The notes beneath the pieces were generated by a model. The model worked only from the letters and a program-made list of their open reading frames with translations, searched no databases and had not been told where the DNA came from. The translations under genes and the position numbers were made by a program. From Adhaeribacter_A terreus (GTDB taxonomy: Bacteria; Bacteroidota; Bacteroidia; Cytophagales; Hymenobacteraceae), in NCBI RefSeq assembly GCF_042657365.1, contig NZ_JBHSKT010000010.1, positions 82,402-146,401 of the forward strand: DNA of 64,000 nt, written 5' to 3'. Shown here in pieces: positions 17,742 through 26,278 of this stretch. Each line of letters opens with the position of its first letter. Position 1 is the stretch's first letter.

Positions 17742-18680
17742 TTACAACAAGCTAATCGCTAACCCAATCCCAAAAAGTAACACAAACAGCAACGTAGAAA
17801 GCGAAAGCTGTTTTAGATAAGGATCAAGTTCGGCTGGTTGCTGCTTTTTAGAAACATGAATGCCATTGTAAATAAAGAACGGAAAGCTCAGCACGAACAG
17901 AAACTGCCACGGACCGAAGAAACGCCAGAAGACAAAACCAACCGCACAGGCCATTCCGGCAATTAACAAGAACCAATGGTAAACCCGGGCTTTGCGCGCA
18001 CCTAACCTCACCGGAACGGAATTCTTACCGGCCAGTTTATCCGAAACAATGTCGCGTATGTTGTTTACGTTGAGCACGCCGGTGGCAAAGAAACCGCAGG
18101 CGGCGGCTGGTAACAGGTGGCTCGGGCTGAACTCCTGGCTTTGCAGAAAAACGGTACCCATAACGCCCAGCAAACCAAAGAACAGGAACACCGAAATATC
18201 GCCTAAACCGGCATAACCGTAAGGTTTCGGGCCATTGGTGTAGGTAATGGCAGCCCAAATTGCGGCTAAACCCAAGGCCAGAAAAAGCAGGAACAAGTAA
18301 ATTCCTTCACTGCCAAAACTAACCCAAAGCAAGCCCAACCCACTCACCAGCGACAGCAAACTAAAAACCCCAATCCCGGCTTTCATCTGCTTTTTGGAAA
18401 TATGGCCGGCCTGCACAGCACGTTTCGGACCTTTCCGTTCAGCGTGGTCGGCACCGTGTACGGAATCGCCGTAATCGTTGGCCAGGTTGGAAAGAATCTG
18501 CAAAAAAAGCGTGGTTAAAATGCACAAACCCAGCACTTCCGGCCGGAAAGAAATTTGCGTGGCCGCCAGAAAACCGCCCATAAAAATGCTGCTCAACGAA
18601 AGCGGCAAAGTGCGCAAACGAAACGCCGAAACCCAGGCTTTCACTTTTCCCGGCGCTTCGGCGTTCATATTCGTATTCAT
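17742..18680 (-). CDS. menA: 1,4-dihydroxy-2-naphthoate polyprenyltransferase
   Basis: Membrane UbiA-family prenyltransferase that attaches the polyprenyl chain to DHNA in menaquinone synthesis. Both Asp-rich prenyl-diphosphate motifs are present: NLANDYGDSVHGAD (near residues 66-79) and NNIRDIVSDKLAGK (near 204-217). Eight to nine hydrophobic helices are visible. Length is 312 from the ATG at 18678-18680; the frame extends to a TTG at 18698, but that extension overlaps a 30-bp repeat copy and is less likely. Its gene follows gpx on the same strand with only that repeat between, so the two may be cotranscribed. Confidence 0.93.
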   Translation of the reverse strand: MNTNMNAEAPGKVKAWVSAFRLRTLPLSLSSIFMGGFLAATQISFRPEVLGLCILTTLFLQILSNLANDYGDSVHGADHAERKGPKRAVQAGHISKKQMKAGIGVFSLLSLVSGLGLLWVSFGSEGIYLFLLFLALGLAAIWAAITYTNGPKPYGYAGLGDISVFLFFGLLGVMGTVFLQSQEFSPSHLLPAAACGFFATGVLNVNNIRDIVSDKLAGKNSVPVRLGARKARVYHWFLLIAGMACAVGFVFWRFFGPWQFLFVLSFPFFIYNGIHVSKKQQPAELDPYLKQLSLSTLLFVLLFGIGLAISLL

Positions 18681-18683
18681 TTG

Positions 18684-18713
18684 AAAATCGGTAGGCAAAA
18701 CGAAGGAAAAAGT
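18684..18713 (+). repeat. 30-bp bipartite repeat filling the gpx-menA spacer
   Basis: It begins AAAATCGGTAGGCAAAA and ends GGAAAAAGT. It occupies 30 of the 34 bases between the menA ATG (18680) and the gpx stop (18715), the same arrangement as at 9550-9580. Confidence 0.65.
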
Positions 18714-18714
18714 A

Positions 18715-19314
18715 TTATTGGTGAATGGCTGTCAGCATTTCGTTGCTCATGGGCGTAACTTTGGAATTGAAAAACGCCTGCACTTTGCCGTTCTCATCGA
18801 TCAGGTATTTGCAGAAATTCCAGTTCGGTTTTTCGTCGGTTACGCCATTCAGTTCTTTGCTGGAAAGGAACTGGTAAAGCGGGTGCATATCGTCGCCGGC
18901 CACCGAAATTTTCTCCATTACCGGAAACGTTACGCCGTAATTCTTTTCGCAGAACGCCGCAATTTCCTGGTTCGAACCGGGTTCCTGTCCGCCGAAATTA
19001 TTGGCCGGAAAACCAAGCACCACTACTTTATCGCCGTGCTTATCGTAAAGCTCCTGCAGCTCTTTGTATTGCGGCGTGTACCCGCATTCCGAAGCTGTGT
19101 TCACGATCAGCATTTTGCGACCTTTGTAATTGCTGAGCACAATATCTTCACCCTGCAAAGTCTTGAATTCGAAATCGTAAACCGAATGAGCCGGGTTTTG
19201 TGCCTGCTCAAAAGTACCTTCCATTTGTGACATAGTTTTTGATGCTTTGGGTGTTTCTTTCTGCTGACAAGCAATTGCTGTCAGCAATAAAAAACCGATT
19301 AAAATTTTCTTCAT
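18715..19314 (-). CDS. Glutathione peroxidase-family lipoprotein
   Basis: A thiol peroxidase that reduces hydroperoxides, in bacteria usually with thioredoxin. The chosen ATG (19312-19314) begins a lipoprotein signal, MKKILIGFLLLTAIAC, with the lipobox Cys at residue 16, so it is exported and lipid-anchored, which is less common for this family. The peroxidatic Cys is in NTASECGYTPQY; a Cys replaces selenocysteine. The other signature blocks are FPANNFGGQEPGSN and WNFCKYLID. Mature length is about 183. The frame extends 22 codons further upstream with no start context. It is followed by menA across a repeat-filled spacer. Confidence 0.92.
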   Translation of the reverse strand: MKKILIGFLLLTAIACQQKETPKASKTMSQMEGTFEQAQNPAHSVYDFEFKTLQGEDIVLSNYKGRKMLIVNTASECGYTPQYKELQELYDKHGDKVVVLGFPANNFGGQEPGSNQEIAAFCEKNYGVTFPVMEKISVAGDDMHPLYQFLSSKELNGVTDEKPNWNFCKYLIDENGKVQAFFNSKVTPMSNEMLTAIHQ

Positions 19315-19345
19315 TTTGAGGTAACTGAATTTCGGAGGAAAGGTT

Positions 19346-19939
19346 TTATGAAACTTGATTAAACAACTTGAATTCAACATCCATCGGAATTTGGCCTGAA
19401 TACGATTGCCTTACTTTAATTTGATAATTAAGGTAAGTTTCATATTCATTTACTCTACTCCAAGCTTGAGTTAATTTCTCAATTTTCTTATCCTTTTGAA
19501 GTTTATCTTGAATAATATTATCAATTGGAATATGAAAGAATCTGTAGTTTCTAGAAATATTGGGCACTCTATTCTCACCAAAAGCAAATAAATATTTTAG
19601 TGACATATTTATCCATTTCTGAGCTTGACCAACCGAAAATCCGAAGCCTAATTCTTCACTATAAATATTGATAAGTTTCTCACATTGAATTTTATGCTAC
19701 GCATCAAAATCAGCTTGAGTTGAAAATTCTGTATTTAAGAGTTCTTCAATAATTGTCCGAATTAGATTTTTAAATTTTGAATAACTATCTGCTTTTTTCT
19801 TTTCTGCTAAACCAGTTTGTGTTCGGTTGAAATCACGATAAGCTCGGTTAATAGCCGCATCTATAAAATCAACTTTGGTAATGAAATACAACCGGATCCA
19901 AAATTCTTCAAAATCGGATTTTTCTAAAACTGATTTAAT
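19346..19939 (-). pseudogene. Broken AT-rich gene of unknown function (in-frame TAG, 5' end lost)
   Basis: One continuous minus-strand frame of about 195 codons is interrupted by a TAG at 19697-19699. Translation after it continues HKIQCEKLINIYSEELG... in the same frame to 19346. The upstream part, KSVLEKSDFEEFWIRLYFI..., has no start codon before a TGA. The 30-bp repeat copy at 19940-19969 lies where the 5' end should be. Base composition is much more AT-rich than the neighbours, suggesting acquisition by transfer. I recognise no family. The protein looks soluble and helical, with an aromatic-rich middle. Truncation by repeat insertion is an inference. Confidence 0.6.
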
Positions 19940-19969
19940 AAAAACGCTATCCTTTTCACCTCAAAAAGT
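19940..19969 (+). repeat. 30-bp bipartite repeat copy at the broken gene's 5' end
   Basis: It begins AAAAACGCTATCCTTTTC and ends CAAAAAGT. It is followed directly by GGACAGGTCAAGCCCTGTCC, a short palindromic unit seen again near 23290. Confidence 0.78.
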
Positions 19970-20001
19970 GCGGACAGGTCAAGCCCTGTCCCTACTAAAA
20001 A

Positions 20002-21792
20002 TTACATGCGGTCCGGAACCTGAATTCCCAGCAAGCCCATCGCTTTTTTAATGGTTTTAGCAACTTGCTCCGACAAGGCAATTCTAAAGCTGCGTGCCTT
20101 TTGATCAGTTTCCTGGAAAATGGAAACTTCGGTGTAGAAACGGTTGTAGGCTTTGGCTAATTCGTAGGCGTATTGCGCGATGATGCTTGGAGCGAACAAA
20201 TTAGCGGCTTCCTGCACGGTCTTTTCGTAGTAGCTCAGCAGTACAATTACCTCGGTTTCGGTTTCGTGCAAAGAAGGCAAATTGGCGAACGCAGCAGCAT
20301 CGAAAGCAATGTCCATTTCGGCGGCTTTGCGCAGAATGGCGGCAATACGCGCGTGCGTGTACTGTATAAACGGACCGGTATTTCCCTGGAATTCAATAGA
20401 TTCTGCCGGATTGAAAAGCATCCGTTTTTTCGGGTCCACTTTCAGCAGGAAATACTTGAGCGCGCCCATCGCCAGTTTGTGGTACAGTTCCTGCGCTTCC
20501 ATATCAGAGAAACCTTCTATCTTGCCCAGTTCATCGGTTTTCTGGCGCGCCGTTTCGATCATTTCTTCCACCAGTTCGTCGGCATCTACCACGGTTCCTT
20601 CCCGGCTTTTCATTTTACCGCTTGGCAGGTCTACCATGCCGTAGCTTAAATGGAAAATGCCGTCGGCGTAGGGTTTGCCTAGTTTTTTCAGGATAGCTTT
20701 AAGCACCTGCATGTGGTAGTTCTGCTCATCAGCAATCACGTAAACCGAGGTATCGTAGTTAAATTCCTGGTATTTCAGCTCGGCGGTGCCTAAGTCCTGG
20801 GTAATGTAAACCGAAGTGCCGTCGGCGCGCAAAACGAGTTTTTCATCGAGGCCTTCTTCTTTCAGATCGACCCAAACAGAGCCATTCTCTTTTTTGAAGA
20901 ATACACCTTTTTCCAGGCCTTCATCTACTCGTTCTTTGCCTAATAAGTAGGTTTCCGATTCGTAGAAATATTTATGAAAATCGACGCCGATGTTTTTATA
21001 GGTTTCGTCGAAACCCTGGTAAACCCAGGCGTTCATCTGCTTCCACAAAGCCATCACTTCTTCGTCGCCCTGCTCCCATTTTTTGAGCATTTCCTGGGCT
21101 TCTTTCATGAGCGGCGCTTCTTTTTTGGCAGTTTCCACGTCCATGCCGTTTTTCACGAGCTCGTCAATTTCCTGCTTGTAGGCTTTATCGAACATCACGT
21201 AGTAACGGCCGGCTAAATGGTCGCCTTTAATACCTGCTTGCTCCGGCGTTTCTTCGTTGCCGAAAAGCTGATAAGCCAGCATACTTTTGCAGATGTGAAT
21301 GCCACGGTCGTTGATCAGGTTTACTTTAGTAACGTGGTTGCCCGCCGCTTCCAGAATTTCCGAAACCGAGTAACCCAGAAAATTATTGCGCAAATGGCCT
21401 AAGTGCAGCGGCTTGTTCGTGTTGGGAGAAGAATATTCTACCACGATCTTTTTACCGGTATCGGACAGTTTTTCGTCTGAACTTCCTACCATTTTGCGGA
21501 ACAAATCCACCCACACGTTCTCGGCAATTTCCAGGTTCAGGAAACCTTTAACCACGTTAAAGCCCGAAACTTCTTTCGCGTTTTCCTTCAGATATTCCCC
21601 CAAAGCCTGACCGATCTGCTCCGGACCTTTGCCCGCCTGTTTCGTGAACGGGAAGGTTACAAACGTGAACGTGCCGGCAAATTCCTTGCGGGTTTCCTGC
21701 AACACAATAGTAGCCGGATCGATCTGAATGGAAAAGGTCTTATTTAAAGCGTCGGCAATGGCCGTGCGGATATTTTGTTCTAATTGTTTCAT
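20002..21792 (-). CDS. argS: Arginyl-tRNA synthetase
   Basis: Charges tRNA-Arg with arginine in the cytoplasm; class I synthetase. The N-terminal tRNA D-loop recognition domain is at residues 1-90. SSPNTNKPLHLGHLRNNF holds the HIGH motif (HLGH, 130-133), and GKMKSREGTVV is the KMSKS-region equivalent. The C-terminal DALR anticodon-binding domain begins near 480 and ends VPDRM, with the classic family-terminal Met. Length 596 is normal. A 30-bp repeat copy lies three bases upstream of the ATG. The arginase and arginine decarboxylase genes that follow on the map make this an arginine-related neighbourhood. Confidence 0.97.
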   Translation of the reverse strand: MKQLEQNIRTAIADALNKTFSIQIDPATIVLQETRKEFAGTFTFVTFPFTKQAGKGPEQIGQALGEYLKENAKEVSGFNVVKGFLNLEIAENVWVDLFRKMVGSSDEKLSDTGKKIVVEYSSPNTNKPLHLGHLRNNFLGYSVSEILEAAGNHVTKVNLINDRGIHICKSMLAYQLFGNEETPEQAGIKGDHLAGRYYVMFDKAYKQEIDELVKNGMDVETAKKEAPLMKEAQEMLKKWEQGDEEVMALWKQMNAWVYQGFDETYKNIGVDFHKYFYESETYLLGKERVDEGLEKGVFFKKENGSVWVDLKEEGLDEKLVLRADGTSVYITQDLGTAELKYQEFNYDTSVYVIADEQNYHMQVLKAILKKLGKPYADGIFHLSYGMVDLPSGKMKSREGTVVDADELVEEMIETARQKTDELGKIEGFSDMEAQELYHKLAMGALKYFLLKVDPKKRMLFNPAESIEFQGNTGPFIQYTHARIAAILRKAAEMDIAFDAAAFANLPSLHETETEVIVLLSYYEKTVQEAANLFAPSIIAQYAYELAKAYNRFYTEVSIFQETDQKARSFRIALSEQVAKTIKKAMGLLGIQVPDRM

Positions 21793-21795
21793 TTC

Positions 21796-21825
21796 GGAAA
21801 CGGTAGGTAAAATGGAGTTAAAAGT
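21796..21825 (+). repeat. 30-bp bipartite repeat copy just upstream of argS
   Basis: It begins GGAAACGGTAGGTAAAA and ends GTTAAAAGT, three bases from the argS ATG. Confidence 0.65.
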
Positions 21826-21950
21826 GCAAAGTTAAGAGTTATGAGTTATTTTCTGACTTAAAAAAAGACAAAGCCGAAAGAACCTATGAAACCGTTTCAA
21901 AATACGGCCTTATAAGTTCCCTCGGCTTCGCCCGGGATGACGATTTTTTA

Positions 21951-22046
21951 TCATTCCGACGTCAGGAGAGATCTCCGGAGAAAGGTAGTAAAGCCAGAAT
22001 AAAAGCAACTACTATACTGACGGGATCTCTCCTATCCTCGAGATGA
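21951..22046. repeat. 96-bp inverted-ended element, copy 1
   Basis: The ends are TCATTCCGACGTCAGGAGAG and, inverted, CTCTCCTATCCTCGAGATGA. The centre holds AGCCAGAATAAAAGCAACTA. A copy of identical length lies at 59235-59330. It looks like a small MITE-like or hairpin repeat. Confidence 0.7.
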
Positions 22047-22069
22047 CTGCAAATAATAACGAGATAATA

Positions 22070-23044
22070 TTAAGCAGAAACCTTCTCTACTTTACCCAAG
22101 CGTTCAACTAAGGAATTCGTAGTTGCTTCCAGAATTTCGAAAGCGTTTTCGGCCATGGTGTTTTCGGTATCTAACGTTGGGTTGATTTCCACCATTTCGA
22201 AGCAGCAAACGCGCGGGTCTTTTACCAGACAGGCGCATAATTCTTTGGCTTGTTCTACGGTTAAACCTGTTTCTACCGGCGTGCCAGTGCCTTTAGAGAA
22301 TTTAGAATCGAGGCTGTCTACGTCAAAGGAAATATAGATCAGGTCGCAGTCTTTGAGACGGGCCAGGGCTTCGTTGGCAATGTTCTCGGCGCCTTTCTGG
22401 TTGAATTCGTCGAAATGGTAATTCTTGATGTTATGTTTTTTCATCAGGTAATCTTCCGGCACTTCGTAGGACCGCACCATAATGTAGATCAGATCATCGT
22501 AAGAGAATTTCGGGCCTTCAACACCTACCTTTTTTACGGAACGCCAGAAGAATCTGCTTTCAGGATCCAGGTCGTTTATTTTGCAATCTTTATTGTCTTC
22601 GTTCAGGGCAATTGCCAGGCTCATGCCGTGCATGTTGCCGGAAGGCGTGGTATATGGCGAATGGATATCGGAATGGGCATCGATCCAGATCACGCCAAGG
22701 CGCTTATCGGGGTGGGCTGCTTTAATACCGGCAATGGTTCCTGCGGCGTTGGAATGGTCGGCGGCTAAAACCAGCGGGAACATATTGAACTCAAATGTCT
22801 GCGCAATGGTGGAACTGATAGACTTGAGCGTAACGAGAATGGAATCAATGTGCTTGGCAAACGGGAAAAGATTTTTGTCGAACAGCACATGATTATCGTT
22901 CGGCACTTCGATGGAGTTGAACCGTTTAAAATAATCGGAACCTGCATCCAGGCAGGCAATTTTCAGGGCATCGATCCCCAGACTTGCGCCGCGCGTTCCG
23001 GCGCCTAATTCAGATTTTACTTCAATAATTTTTACATTCTTCAT
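22070..23044 (-). CDS. Arginase/agmatinase-family ureohydrolase, probably arginase
   Basis: Manganese ureohydrolase, probably hydrolysing arginine to ornithine and urea; agmatine or formiminoglutamate cannot be excluded by eye. The metal sites are visible: DHS at residues 96-98 in the variant AADHS (family usually GGDHS), DAHSDIH at 122-128, and SFDVDSLD near 237-244, followed by GTGTPVETGLT. Length 324 is within the family. It lies divergent to arginine decarboxylase and downstream of argS, which favours arginine as substrate. The loss of the two glycines before DHS is unusual but leaves the metal-binding His and Asp intact. Confidence 0.85.
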   Translation of the reverse strand: MKNVKIIEVKSELGAGTRGASLGIDALKIACLDAGSDYFKRFNSIEVPNDNHVLFDKNLFPFAKHIDSILVTLKSISSTIAQTFEFNMFPLVLAADHSNAAGTIAGIKAAHPDKRLGVIWIDAHSDIHSPYTTPSGNMHGMSLAIALNEDNKDCKINDLDPESRFFWRSVKKVGVEGPKFSYDDLIYIMVRSYEVPEDYLMKKHNIKNYHFDEFNQKGAENIANEALARLKDCDLIYISFDVDSLDSKFSKGTGTPVETGLTVEQAKELCACLVKDPRVCCFEMVEINPTLDTENTMAENAFEILEATTNSLVERLGKVEKVSA

Positions 23045-23243
23045 AAAAGGATTAATGGTCCGTTTGCAAATATGCGAAAATAAAGGGAGTTAAACCACCG
23101 GAAAACCGCTAACAGTTTATTTCCATCCGTTAGAGGAAATTTGTTTTCAACCACCCCCGAGCACTCTGGTTCAGGCGGGGAGCTTTACCCCAGCCCTGCC
23201 CTGCCCTAAAAACAGGGGAGGGAGTTTTCTTATCTTCTATTTG

Positions 23244-23273
23244 ATTTTTTCTGCTTAAAAGCATAGCGTTTCT
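23244..23273 (-). repeat. 30-bp bipartite repeat copy
   Basis: On the minus strand it begins AGAAACGCTATGCTTTT and ends GAAAAAAT, with AAT for AGT at the right end. Confidence 0.65.
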
Positions 23274-23472
23274 ATCAGCAATGCGTGCGGAAAGGTCAAG
23301 CCCTGTCCCTACAAATGCTGCGGGTAAAAGCTCCCCTCCTTTTCAAGGAGGGGTTCGGGGTGGTTATTTCACTCTATCAGATTAAATTCCGCACTTGTTC
23401 AAATAAACTTTCTGCTAAAAAAGTCCTCCCCCTACCCCTCCAAAGGTGGACTTTTCCGCAAGAAACCACTCC

Positions 23473-23502
23473 AAAAACGCCATGCTTTCATTCCCAAAAA
23501 GT
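23473..23502 (+). repeat. 30-bp bipartite repeat copy
   Basis: It begins AAAAACGCCATGCTTTC and ends CCAAAAAGT; one base (C for T) differs in the left core. Confidence 0.72.
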
Positions 23503-23641
23503 CAAAACTAAAGCCCAATTCCATTGCCGTCTGCTTCAGCCGACGTTGTTAAACTCCCTCCCCTGTTTTTAGGGCAGTGCCGGAGTGGGATAAATTCCCC
23601 GAAACGATAATAATTTTAACTCGTTTTAGAATACTATTTCC

Positions 23642-23649
23642 TACTTTTG
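23642..23649 (+). promoter_or_regulatory. -7 box of the speA promoter
   Basis: TACTTTTG matches TAnnTTTG and lies 34 bases before the speA ATG, giving a leader of about 28 bases. Confidence 0.6.
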
Positions 23650-23683
23650 AACCGCAAATTTTTGCCTTAACCAAACCCAGTAA

Positions 23684-25084
23684 ATGGATAAATACATAGA
23701 TCTGATCAATCAGACGTTCGATTTCCCGACGGAGGAGTTCCGGGTGGAGAATAACGAGCTTTTTTTCAATGAGATCCCCATGATGGAGATCGTGAAGGAA
23801 TACGGCACGCCGTTGCGCCTCACGTATCTGCCCAAGATCAGTTCCCAGATCCAGAAAGCCAAGCTGCTCTTTAAGGAAAGCATGGAAAAACTGAATTACC
23901 AGGGAAGCTATACCTATTGCTACTGCACCAAATCGTCGCACTTTAGTTTTGTGCTGGAAGAGGCCCTGAAGAATAATATTCACATCGAAACATCTTCTTC
24001 GTTTGATATTCCGATCATTAGGGCGCTGTACGAAAAAGGCAAAGTAGACAAGAATATTTTTGTGGTTTGCAACGGCTACAAACGCGAGCTTTACCGCAAC
24101 TACATTACCGAGTTAATTAACGACGGTTTCAGAAACGTAACGCCGGTGCTGGACCATCTGGAAGAGATTGACCATTACATCGAACACGTTACCGAACCTT
24201 GTCAGTTAGGAATTCGCGTAGCTTCCGATGAAGAACCGAAATTCCAGTTCTATACCTCGCGGTTGGGCGTGAACTACAACGATGTACTGAAGCTGTATAA
24301 AAAGAAGATAAAAGACAACCCGAAGTTCCAGCTGAAAATGCTGCATTACTTCATCAACACGGGTATTAAAGACACGTCGTATTACTGGTCGGAATTAAGC
24401 CGCTTTGTGCACAAATACTGCGAGCTGAAAAAGATCTGCCCGGAGCTGGATACGATCGATATTGGCGGCGGTTTCCCGATCAAAACCTCCATCCAGTTCG
24501 ATTACAACTACCGCTACATGATCGAGGAAATTCTGCGCACCATCCAGCGGATCTGCAAGGAAGAAGAAGTGCCGGAACCAAACATTTTCACCGAATTCGG
24601 GATCTATACCGTTGGCGAAAGCGGCGCGCACGTTTACTCCATTCTGGATACCAAACTGCAGAACGACAAGGAGCTTTGGTACATGATCGACGGCTCGTTT
24701 ATTACCAACCTGCCGGACACCTGGGCCCTGAACCAGCGCTACATTTTAATGGCCATCAACCAGTGGGATAAACCGTACCAGCGCCTCAACCTGGGCGGTC
24801 TCACCTGCGACAGCCAGGACTATTACAACTCCGAAATGCACTCGTTCCAGGTGTTCCTGCCGAAGCTGAAAAAAGACGAACCAGAGCCGCTCTACATCGG
24901 TTTCTTCCACACGGGCGCCTACCAGGAAAGCTTAAGTGGCTACGGCGGCATCAAGCACTGCCTCATCCCGTCACCGAAACACGTGATCATCGACCGCGAA
25001 GAAGACGGGACTTTGAAAACGTGGCTGTTTGCGGAGGAGCAGACCCAGGAATCGATGTTGAAGATCTTGGGGTATACGAAGTAG
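23684..25084 (+). CDS. speA: Arginine decarboxylase
   Basis: PLP enzyme converting arginine to agmatine, the entry to polyamines. It is a fold-III (alanine-racemase-like) decarboxylase: residues about 50-310 are the barrel with the PLP lysine K83 in YCTKSSHF. ETSSSFD and DIGGGFP (phosphate-binding glycines, near 260) follow. The C-terminal barrel has the catalytic Cys of TCDSQDYY near residue 375. At 466 residues it lacks the insertions of the about 650-residue E. coli enzyme, as is usual in Bacteroidota. It is divergent from the arginase gene, so arginine can be routed either to ornithine or to agmatine. Confidence 0.93.
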   Translation: MDKYIDLINQTFDFPTEEFRVENNELFFNEIPMMEIVKEYGTPLRLTYLPKISSQIQKAKLLFKESMEKLNYQGSYTYCYCTKSSHFSFVLEEALKNNIHIETSSSFDIPIIRALYEKGKVDKNIFVVCNGYKRELYRNYITELINDGFRNVTPVLDHLEEIDHYIEHVTEPCQLGIRVASDEEPKFQFYTSRLGVNYNDVLKLYKKKIKDNPKFQLKMLHYFINTGIKDTSYYWSELSRFVHKYCELKKICPELDTIDIGGGFPIKTSIQFDYNYRYMIEEILRTIQRICKEEEVPEPNIFTEFGIYTVGESGAHVYSILDTKLQNDKELWYMIDGSFITNLPDTWALNQRYILMAINQWDKPYQRLNLGGLTCDSQDYYNSEMHSFQVFLPKLKKDEPEPLYIGFFHTGAYQESLSGYGGIKHCLIPSPKHVIIDREEDGTLKTWLFAEEQTQESMLKILGYTK

Positions 25085-25148
25085 GCAAAACTGTCATCCT
25101 GAACGAGAGTGAAGGATCTTGTTGGCTGGTTGGTACTGAAGTTTATTT

Positions 25149-25190
25149 GGAAACGCTATACTTTATGTCTGGAAAAGTATAGCGTTTTTT
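25149..25190 (+). repeat. 30-bp repeat copy extended to a full hairpin after speA
   Basis: AAACGCTATACTTT (25151-25164) pairs perfectly with AAAGTATAGCGTTT (25174-25187). A T-run follows, so it probably terminates speA. It is one of three copies that carry the complete second arm. Confidence 0.82.
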
Positions 25191-25245
25191 GTTTGTGGGG
25201 ATTAAATCACGTATTTATTGTTAGATTAAAACCAGCTTAATTCTG

Positions 25246-25253
25246 TAATTTTG
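25246..25253 (+). promoter_or_regulatory. -7 box of the second MORN/TonB gene
   Basis: TAATTTTG fits TAnnTTTG, 28 bases before the ATG at 25282. No convincing -33 element was found at the usual distance. Confidence 0.45.
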
Positions 25254-25281
25254 CAGCTTATTAAATGGGAAGCAATTTCAA

Positions 25282-26217
25282 ATGAAGCAAATTATTATAC
25301 TGTTTTCAATATTCTTTATTTCTATACAATTATATGGACAGGAGACAATTTTTTTCGTTCAAAAAAAACCAAACGGCCAAATAGAAGAGTTTTACGTTCT
25401 AAAAAGCGATAAAAACACAAAGCATGGTACTTATGTGAAATATCGAATGGCTTTTGGCAACGTAATTATTCTCGAATCTGGTAATTTTAATAATGGCCAG
25501 AAACATGGCGATTGGCAAAGCTTTTATGACTCCAATAAGTACAAAAACAGTTTAAAAGAAAGAGGAACCTATTTTAATGGATCGAGAAATGGGTTATGGT
25601 CTACTTTTTACATGGATACTACTTCAAATTTTACTGGTATTGAAAAATATGGTAAAAAGAAAACCGCTGATTCTCTAGCTGTTAATATTGAACAAAAAGC
25701 GCTTAAAATTAAACAAGCAGGAATTTTCATCAAGGATAAAAGAGTAGGCGAATGGGTTACTTATAATTTCAATGGTGAACTAATTCAAAAATATAACTTC
25801 AATACAATAGAGCTTTTTTATGATAGAGAAATAAAAGATTCATTAGAATACAATAAAACTCGAAAAGCCACATTTCTTGGCGGAAAGAAATTTTTGATAG
25901 ATTATTTAAATGAGAACATTACCAGAGGGCTTCCTCTTCTAAACCGGAATAATATTCATTTTAAAGTTTCTTTCACGATTGATGAAAATGGAAAAATAAC
26001 AGACCTTAAAGTTATTGATTCAAATTTATTGGATAAAACGAACAGTAACTTACTAAGTGTTTTTTATAATTTAGATTCAAGTTGGATTGTTGCCCTAGAT
26101 AATGGGAACAAAGTCAAATATACTTACCAAGCTGAATGGAAGGTTTCTAAAGAAAAAACTACGCATATGGCATACCACTACAAAGATTGGAAAGTAGCTT
26201 TTACCTTATCTGATTAA
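25282..26217 (+). CDS. Secreted MORN-repeat/TonB-like protein (paralogue of 5516-6343)
   Basis: A 311-residue exported protein with a signal peptide (residues 1-20, ending LYGQ). The IEEFYVLKSDKNTKHGTYVKY opening corresponds to the EEFYVLKANEKIKHGEYKQ region of the paralogue. MORN_2-like units GNFNNGQKHGDWQSFYD and GTYFNGSRNGLWSTFY follow, near residues 72-115. The C-terminal part (about 220-300, NIHFKVSFTIDENGKITDLKVI) is a divergent TonB-C-like fold, weaker than in the paralogue. The gene is noticeably more AT-rich than its neighbours. Function unknown; probably a cell-envelope protein. Confidence 0.75.
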   Translation: MKQIIILFSIFFISIQLYGQETIFFVQKKPNGQIEEFYVLKSDKNTKHGTYVKYRMAFGNVIILESGNFNNGQKHGDWQSFYDSNKYKNSLKERGTYFNGSRNGLWSTFYMDTTSNFTGIEKYGKKKTADSLAVNIEQKALKIKQAGIFIKDKRVGEWVTYNFNGELIQKYNFNTIELFYDREIKDSLEYNKTRKATFLGGKKFLIDYLNENITRGLPLLNRNNIHFKVSFTIDENGKITDLKVIDSNLLDKTNSNLLSVFYNLDSSWIVALDNGNKVKYTYQAEWKVSKEKTTHMAYHYKDWKVAFTLSD

Positions 26218-26254
26218 TCTTAATTCATTCTCAACAAAGCTATTATAGTTTCGT

Positions 26255-26262
26255 TATTTTTG
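26255..26262 (+). promoter_or_regulatory. -7 box upstream of the toxin-antitoxin pair
   Basis: TATTTTTG fits TAnnTTTG, 16 bases before the antitoxin ATG at 26279. Confidence 0.5.
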
Positions 26263-26278
26263 TATAAAGTCGCATCTT

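Larger units (their letters stand above)
23045..23683. other. Repeat-rich spacer between arginase and speA
   Basis: About 640 bases hold no gene. There are four G/C-run units of the CCTCCCC...GGGGAGG type (about 23150-23232, 23325-23365, 23425-23462 and 23549-23600). There is also a GGTCAAGCCCTGTCCCTAC unit near 23293 and two 30-bp repeat copies. The speA promoter lies at the right end. Confidence 0.65.
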
